From: an uncultured Oscillospiraceae bacterium
GTDB taxonomy: Bacteria > Bacillota > Clostridia > Oscillospirales > Ruminococcaceae
Reading direction: 5' to 3'
DNA: 64,000 nt
NCBI GenBank assembly: GCA_900548355.1
Contig: URKR01000010.1
Coordinates: 1-64,000, forward strand
Below are positions 59,303 to 64,000 of this stretch, piece after piece (position 1 is the stretch's first letter; every line of letters begins with the position of its first letter). The notes under the pieces were generated by a model. That model had not been told where the DNA came from and searched no databases. It saw only the letters and a program-made list of their open reading frames with translations. The translations under genes were made by a program, and so were the position numbers.

Positions 59303-59695
59303 TTACTTCAGTTGGCTGTACGATTCGTCCGAAACAGGCTCACACCATTCGTTGGCTGTCTGTTCACCGGGCACCTCAATGGCCAGGTGGGCAAACCAGC
59401 TATCCTTGGCCGCGCCATGCCAGTGCTTGACTTCCGGCGGGATGACGACCACATCGCCGGGGTGCAGTTCACGCGCAGGCTGGCCCCATTCCTGATAATA
59501 GCCACGGCCTGCCGTGCAGAGCAGAATCTGCCCGCCGCCCTGCTTGGCATGGTGGATATGCCAATTGTTGCGGCAGCCGGGCTCAAAGGTTACGTTGCCC
59601 ACCGGCACGCCGCTGGTAGTGAGCATATTCAGATAGCTCTGGCCGAAGGGGTTCTTCTCCCCGACCGGAAAGACGCTGACTTCCTCAGGTTTCAT
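59303..59695 (-). CDS. Cupin domain protein
   Basis: 130 residues, single cupin barrel. First metal motif NWHIHHAKQGGGQILL (about residues 44-59) and second HPGDVVVIPPEVKHWHGAA (about 78-96) supply the His ligands. Such small cupins are often found beside carboxymuconolactone decarboxylase or reductase genes; none is here. Start ATG 59695 follows AGGAGG. Divergent from a LysR gene 123 bp away, which probably regulates it. Confidence 0.85.
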   Translation of the reverse strand: MKPEEVSVFPVGEKNPFGQSYLNMLTTSGVPVGNVTFEPGCRNNWHIHHAKQGGGQILLCTAGRGYYQEWGQPARELHPGDVVVIPPEVKHWHGAAKDSWFAHLAIEVPGEQTANEWCEPVSDESYSQLK

Positions 59696-59818
59696 GGCAA
59701 ATCCTCCTGTCAACTTTGTTTTTGGTATGCTTTTATTGTAGCGCCGGCAGACTTGACATGGAAGGATAGAAATTGTAGGATGGTTGTAACCAAAAGTTTA
59801 TGCAATGGAGGTCCTGCC
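59696..59818. promoter_or_regulatory. Divergent cupin/lysR promoter region
   Basis: 123 bp between divergent start codons. On the minus strand TACAAT lies near 59738-59743 with a weak TTCCAT -35. The imperfect repeat TTGTAGGATGGTTGTAA (about 59774-59790) fits the T-N11-A pattern of LysR boxes. Confidence 0.5.
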
Positions 59819-60721
59819 ATGTTCAACCCCTTGCTGACCAGCTTTGTATGCGTGGCGGACAGCGGCAGCTTTAACCGAGCCGCAGAAAAGCTCTACATTT
59901 CTTCCACCGCCGTGATCAAGCAGGTCAACGCGCTGGAAAAGAACCTTGCCCTGCAGTTGTTTGTGCGCACCAACCACGGTGTTCGGCTGACCGCCGCCGG
60001 ACAGGTGATCTACCGCTGCGCCAAACAGATGTTTGAAGAATCGGCCCGCGCGGTTGCCGAAGCGCGCGCTGCGGACGAACTTGTCTCCCGCACGTTCTGT
60101 GTCGGCACCTCGCTGCTGAACCCCTGCAAACCTTTTACCGATCTGTGGTACCAGCTCAACGGCCAGTTTCCGGGGTACCGGCTGCACATTGTTCCCTTTG
60201 AGGATGACCACGACGGCATCCTGGCACAGATTTCAGCCCTGGGGGAAAAGTTTGATTTTCTGATCGCCGCCTGCGATTCCAGGCTCTGGCTGGACCGGTG
60301 CCGCTTTTTGCCGATTGGCCGCTGCAAGCAGGCAATCGCCGTACCGCGGGAACACCCGCTGGCCGCCAAGCCCAGACTGCGGGTGGAGGACTTGTATGGT
60401 GAGACCGTGACCCTGGTCAAGCAGGGCGATTCACCGACGGTTGACCGCATCCGCGCCGAGCTTGTGCTTCACCCGGCCATCACGCTGGAAGATGCGCCGC
60501 AGTTTTATGATATGGAGGTATTCAACCAGTGTGTGCAAACCCAGCACCCGCTGCTGACGCTGGATTGCTGGGCGGAGGTACATCCTTCCCTTGTGACGAT
60601 TCCGGTGGAATGGGACTATTCCATCCCCTATGGGATTTTGTATGAAATGAACCCGCCCGATGACATCCTGCAATTTTTGGACTCTGTGCGGCAGTGGATA
60701 GCCACCCGGCCCGAAAAATGA
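59819..60721 (+). CDS. LysR family transcriptional regulator
   Basis: 300 residues. N-terminal winged HTH: LLTSFVCVADSGSFNRAAEKLYIS, of which FVCVADSGSFNRAAEKL (about 8-24) and VIKQVNALEKNLALQLF are the recognition part, then the linker helix and a periplasmic-binding-like effector domain (about 90-295). Start ATG 59819 follows GGAGG; the longer frame to 59282 crosses the cupin gene. LysR regulators commonly control the divergently placed gene, so the cupin is the likely target. Effector unknown. Confidence 0.92.
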   Translation: MFNPLLTSFVCVADSGSFNRAAEKLYISSTAVIKQVNALEKNLALQLFVRTNHGVRLTAAGQVIYRCAKQMFEESARAVAEARAADELVSRTFCVGTSLLNPCKPFTDLWYQLNGQFPGYRLHIVPFEDDHDGILAQISALGEKFDFLIAACDSRLWLDRCRFLPIGRCKQAIAVPREHPLAAKPRLRVEDLYGETVTLVKQGDSPTVDRIRAELVLHPAITLEDAPQFYDMEVFNQCVQTQHPLLTLDCWAEVHPSLVTIPVEWDYSIPYGILYEMNPPDDILQFLDSVRQWIATRPEK

Positions 60722-60813
60722 TCCGCCTTCTACGGGAAACGAACCAAAACCGGTCTGCCGCCTTCCCACAGGCGCCCGCCCTGCCGAATCCGAGTTTCAG
60801 CCTTTCTAAGTCA

Positions 60814-60850
60814 AACGCCCTGCGCATTTTCTGCGCAGGGCGTTCTTCTC
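60814..60850. terminator. Terminator between the lysR and SGNH hydrolase genes
   Basis: Perfect 13-bp stem AACGCCCTGCGCA / TGCGCAGGGCGTT with a five-base loop, CTTCTC after it; probably serves both convergent genes. Confidence 0.75.
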
Positions 60851-60874
60851 GGATGATTCGGGTTATAAGTATGC

Positions 60875-62278
60875 TCAGGCCGTTTCCGCAGGCTGGGATT
60901 GAGCGTCGGACGAGTTTTCGGAGCCGGATTCCGCCGGCGGGGCGTCCTCTGTGGGTTCGGATACGGCCGGCGCTTCGGTCGGGGCCGGCGGTTCAGTCGG
61001 GGCCGGAGTCGGCGCTTCGGTCGGGGCCGGGGTGGGCGCCGGCGTCGGAGAAGGCGAAGGAACCGGCGTCGGGGTAATGGTCACAATCAAGGTTTGGCAG
61101 CGCGTGCAGTATCCGTTCGCATCCGGTTCGGTATGGCCAAGCGGATCGGTGTAGCTGTCGGTATAATCACGGCTGCTGTCCTGGTCGCAGTGGTGGATCG
61201 TATAGCCCTGTTCGGTACAGGTGGGCTCCACCACCTCATCCCAATAGGTGTAGTTGGGTTCCGGGGTTGCGGTCGGAGACGCCGGCGCCTGGGTCGCGGT
61301 GGTAGAGCTGGAAGACGCCGTGTTCTGGTTGGTCACGGTAGCGGCCGTGCCGGCGCTGACATCCTTATCCCCGATATGCTCCGGGATTGCCGTCAGGGTG
61401 GGGCGGTCGTCCTCCGTAATATAGCTGTGGGTGCGGATATAACTGAACAGCGCATCCATCGCCGCACTGGTCAGGTGGATGCCGTCGCTTGCTTCCACAT
61501 ACCCGCTCTTGGCATAGCCGGTATCAGGGTCCTTGAGGGTTTCGGCGCTGTTGAGGAATTTCCATCCGTTTTCTTCGCACATTGCCACAAGGCCGGCGTT
61601 GTATTCGTCAACCTGGGTCTGGGTCAGGCTCTGGTTCGAGTGCTGCTGGCCGAGCGGCGGGATCGAGTTGACAATGATATCGACACTTGGGTAGGCTTCG
61701 ACAATGACCTGGATGCCCTCCTCATAGTTGGCGATGAAGTCTTCGGTGCTGTAGCTCGGCGAAAGGTCGTTTGTGCCAAAGGTCAGGATCACCCGCTGCG
61801 GCTGCATCAGCGCAACAGCTTCGGGCATCGTCTTGTAATTGGAGTAACCGGAAAACTGCACGCAGGCATAGGTGGCAAGGCTGCGGGCCGACATGCCAAC
61901 CGACCCAATCGCGTTGTCATAGCTGCAGTAGTCAAACATGCGGTACATTCTCGCTGTGTTCGAATCCCCCAAAAACAGCGTTTCGTCAATATATTCCTGC
62001 CCCGCATCTTCGCTTTCCTCCAAAATGGTCGAAGCGTACTGCGCGGTATCGATGGTGTTTTCGTCCTTGTTGTAGCTGGCGTCTTCCACCAAAGGTTCAC
62101 TGGCAGCGGCAGTGCCCTGCGTTTGTGCCCCGGGGGCGGCCAGGCTGTGCACCACCAAAAGCGCGATCACAACGGTCAGCAGCACCAGAGCACAGCAGAT
62201 GGCCAGCACAAAATGCATGCGAGCCCGGCTGCTCCAGCCGGTCCAGAACGTTCGGTTGCGTCTTTTTCGTCTTGCCAT
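60875..62278 (-). CDS. Membrane-anchored SGNH hydrolase with Pro/Thr-rich C-terminal tail
   Basis: 467 residues. Arg-rich cytoplasmic start, membrane segment (about 22-45, FVLAICCALVLLTVVIALLV), then a GDSL domain: FLGDSNTARM (Ser106), LTFGTNDLSP (about 164-173) and ASDGIHLTSAAMDAL with Asp/His. After about residue 335 comes a Ser/Thr/Ala linker, a small cysteine module (PTCTEQGYTIHHC, NGYCTRC, common in gut Firmicutes surface proteins), and a tail of repeated PTPAPTEAP units. Start ATG 62278 follows GGAGAG. An extracellular esterase acting on an envelope or dietary glycan is plausible. Confidence 0.85.
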   Translation of the reverse strand: MARRKRRNRTFWTGWSSRARMHFVLAICCALVLLTVVIALLVVHSLAAPGAQTQGTAAASEPLVEDASYNKDENTIDTAQYASTILEESEDAGQEYIDETLFLGDSNTARMYRMFDYCSYDNAIGSVGMSARSLATYACVQFSGYSNYKTMPEAVALMQPQRVILTFGTNDLSPSYSTEDFIANYEEGIQVIVEAYPSVDIIVNSIPPLGQQHSNQSLTQTQVDEYNAGLVAMCEENGWKFLNSAETLKDPDTGYAKSGYVEASDGIHLTSAAMDALFSYIRTHSYITEDDRPTLTAIPEHIGDKDVSAGTAATVTNQNTASSSSTTATQAPASPTATPEPNYTYWDEVVEPTCTEQGYTIHHCDQDSSRDYTDSYTDPLGHTEPDANGYCTRCQTLIVTITPTPVPSPSPTPAPTPAPTEAPTPAPTEPPAPTEAPAVSEPTEDAPPAESGSENSSDAQSQPAETA

Positions 62279-62420
62279 TCTATGCTCTCTCCATTCCTGG
62301 TTCCGGGGCCAAGCCCTCCCTGTTCCGCGGCCGATAGCCTGCGGGACGCTGTTACCGATTTATTTTACACCATTTTCCCCCAATGTACCAGTGTTTTGCC
62401 TATTTTTACATGTTTTGCAC

Positions 62421-62452
62421 AAAAATGGCTTCTCCCCGGCAGGAGAGAAGCC
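62421..62452 (-). terminator. Terminator of the exonuclease/endonuclease/phosphatase gene
   Basis: Minus-strand stem GGCTTCTC / GAGAAGCC with short loop, then ATTTTTG. Confidence 0.75.
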
Positions 62453-62550
62453 AAAGCGAAACGAAAATTGACGATTTTTGCCGCCATCTGGCGGTGCTGT
62501 ACCCCTGCACGCCTGGGCTGTGCAGGCCGCGCCGTGGGGGAAACGGTATA

Positions 62551-63318
62551 TCAAGGCAGGGTAAGTTCGGCGCAAACCGGGTAATGGTCGGAAAGATAGA
62601 CCCCGGCTTCACAAGCATCCCAGCACTGCACCGGGCCGACTGTCCACTCAGGGCCGGCATACAGATAATCAATCTTGCAGGCCGGTTCGGTGGGGCGGCT
62701 GCGGAAATAATCATGGAAGGTCAGCGGAATGGCAGCGGTAACATCCCGCAGCGGGGTATGGGCCAACACGGCGAGTTCCGGCGCGCCGGGGGGTGCGTTG
62801 AAGTCCCCCATCAGTACGGCGGGCAGCAGGCGGCGGGCGGCATCCGCCTGCATACGGCGCAGTACCGTTCCGATCCCCTGACGCCGGGCCCCCGCCCCTA
62901 TGTGGTCAAGGTGGGTGTTGTATGCGCGGAACATCCTGCCCTGCGCATCCCGCAAAAGAGCGACGGCGCAACAGCGCGGGCAATCGCTTTGATCCCGGTA
63001 GCGGCTGCCGGGTTCCGCCGGCGCCGGCGAAAGCCAGAATGTATCCCAACCCAGCAGTTCGAGGGTTTCATCGTGCACCGCAATGGTCATCGCTTCGCCT
63101 GCCAGATCGGCTCCGCGCCCGCAGCCGAGCACCGTGTACCCCGGCATAGCCGCGCGCAGCCAGCGCTGGGCGGCGGGCAGAACCTCCTGAAAACCGACAA
63201 AATCCGGCTGTTCCGCCTGCAAGACTTTGGCGATCAAAGGCTGCCGGCAGCAAAAAGCGTTGCCGCCGTCCGCGCCGTCGCCGTAATCGGCCCGCAGGTT
63301 GAAGGTGACGAACTTCAT
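62551..63318 (-). CDS. Endonuclease/exonuclease/phosphatase family protein
   Basis: 255 residues. Signatures: KFVTFNLRAD at the start, DFVGFQEV (about 39-46, metal-binding Glu), YNTHLDHIG (about 133-141), LMGDFNAPPGAPE (about 168-180) and SDHYPVCAEL (His near the C-terminus), the metal and catalytic residues of the family. Members cleave DNA, phosphoinositides or lipids; this short form lacks a signal peptide, and the substrate is unknown. Start ATG 63318 follows AGGGGG, 15 nt after the ECF S-component, so probably cotranscribed. Confidence 0.88.
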   Translation of the reverse strand: MKFVTFNLRADYGDGADGGNAFCCRQPLIAKVLQAEQPDFVGFQEVLPAAQRWLRAAMPGYTVLGCGRGADLAGEAMTIAVHDETLELLGWDTFWLSPAPAEPGSRYRDQSDCPRCCAVALLRDAQGRMFRAYNTHLDHIGAGARRQGIGTVLRRMQADAARRLLPAVLMGDFNAPPGAPELAVLAHTPLRDVTAAIPLTFHDYFRSRPTEPACKIDYLYAGPEWTVGPVQCWDACEAGVYLSDHYPVCAELTLP

Positions 63319-63333
63319 ACAGCAGGCCCCCTG

Positions 63334-63996
63334 TCAGTGTTGGGTGCAGCGAGCGCCGGGCAGCAGCCGGGCCTTTTGCAGCGCCGGGTGCAGCGCCAGA
63401 TAAAGCACCACCGCACAAGCCGTGGACAGCAGCGAATTGACCAGCGTAACCCCGCTTGCCACCTTTGCCAGCACGCTGGCCAGTTCCACCGCCTGGCCGA
63501 ACAGGAAACGGTTGCGGAAGTAACCAACAACAGGGTCGGTCACAACATTGACCAGCAGGCCGCTGAACGCGCTGGCCGTGACCAGCCCGACGTAAGCCGC
63601 GCCGCCGGGTTTGCGGGTGTCAAGCTTGAAAACGCGGTGGGCAAAGAACCCGCAGACAAGCCCGATGATGAGCTTGAGCAAAAAGGTTGTGACCGCATAG
63701 CCGGGGTCACCGGCGACAAGGTCTGCCATGGCAAGGCCGATTGCCCCGGCCAGCCCGCCGGATACGCCGTCCAGCAGCAGAGCGGTCAGCGCCGTAAAGG
63801 TATTGCCCAGGTGAAAGCTGGAGCCGGTGCCGGGCATCGGGATGCGGAAAAATTCATAAGCGACAAAGCTCAGCGCCGCCATCACGCCGATCATCGCGAT
63901 TTTCTGCACCGTAAACCTGGTGCGGGACATCGAAACCGCCAGCAGCACAACGGCAGCCAGGCAGAAAGCCAGCAGGCAGATCCATTCAGTAGACAT
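63334..63996 (-). CDS. ECF transporter S component
   Basis: 220 residues with about six hydrophobic segments: FCLAAVVLLAVSM, IAMIGVMAALSFVAYEFF, LTALLLDGVSGGLAGAIGLAMADLV in part, and others to residue 205. The FHLGNTFTALTALLLDG and GFFAHRVF regions resemble substrate-specific S components of group II ECF vitamin transporters, which share an EcfAAT module encoded elsewhere. Substrate not readable. The ATG at 63996 is four bases from the window edge; a longer start outside cannot be excluded. Followed by the phosphatase-fold gene. Confidence 0.75.
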   Translation of the reverse strand: MSTEWICLLAFCLAAVVLLAVSMSRTRFTVQKIAMIGVMAALSFVAYEFFRIPMPGTGSSFHLGNTFTALTALLLDGVSGGLAGAIGLAMADLVAGDPGYAVTTFLLKLIIGLVCGFFAHRVFKLDTRKPGGAAYVGLVTASAFSGLLVNVVTDPVVGYFRNRFLFGQAVELASVLAKVASGVTLVNSLLSTACAVVLYLALHPALQKARLLPGARCTQH

Positions 63997-64000
63997 GCAA

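Overview
The window is 64 kb of GC-rich chromosomal DNA from a Gram-positive anaerobe of the class Clostridia. It most resembles the Oscillospiraceae/Ruminococcaceae (Gemmiger, Subdoligranulum or Faecalibacterium type). That placement is inferred from gene content: a glgC/glgD pair, a single-chain PurL of the clostridial/lactobacillar type, a T-box-controlled leu operon, a Firmicutes-type division and cell-wall (dcw) cluster, the ylxM-ffh-rpsP-khpA-rimM-trmD order, spoIIID, and several membrane-anchored envelope hydrolases. I see no phage, IS element, CRISPR array, rRNA or tRNA. It reads as stable core genome with a few accessory genes between the core blocks.

Left part (1-22 kb, mostly + strand). 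A 5'-truncated membrane-anchored SGNH-like protein is followed by a leucine T-box leader and leuA-leuC-leuD-leuB, a complete leucine branch. A small minus-strand island follows: a PadR repressor with a membrane partner, and a NeuD-like acetyltransferase. Next is a nearly complete de novo purine operon: purE, purC, purF, purM, purN, a PurO-like IMP cyclohydrolase, a stand-alone AICAR formyltransferase, purD, a fused purL and purB. A roughly 245-nt structured leader ending in an intrinsic terminator precedes purE. An arm of its main hairpin could pair with the 3' half of that terminator, so it may be an unclassified attenuator.

Middle part (22-43 kb, minus strand). An ECF sigma factor and its likely anti-sigma factor lie beyond the 3' end of a dcw cluster transcribed mraZ-rsmH-ftsL // ftsI-murF-mraY-ftsW-murG-ftsQ. 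The cluster lacks murE and murD and has an intrinsic terminator between ftsL and ftsI. Four 10-bp-phased MraZ boxes lie downstream of the mraZ promoter. Next come a coiled-coil protein with rsmD, HPr with uvrC, and the SRP/translation operon ylxM-ffh-rpsP-khpA-rimM-trmD, where trmD is fused to a GNAT acetyltransferase.

Right part (43-64 kb, mixed strands). This holds a cysteine-synthase-like enzyme, small accessory genes (membrane zinc-ribbon, MmcQ/YjbR, DUF3795-VOC fusion, AraC regulator), spoIIID, dCMP deaminase, uridine kinase, a serine hydrolase, the glycogen operon glgB-glgC-glgD-glgA, two membrane-anchored SGNH hydrolases, DegV, a VanZ-like protein, an FMN-binding NimA-like protein, a divergent cupin/LysR pair, an exonuclease/endonuclease/phosphatase-fold protein and an ECF-transporter S component.

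Start codons were chosen from Shine-Dalgarno sites (usually AGGAGG-like, 5-10 nt upstream) and family alignment from memory. No database search was run. Family names and motif roles come from established knowledge; everything about regulation is inferred from sequence.
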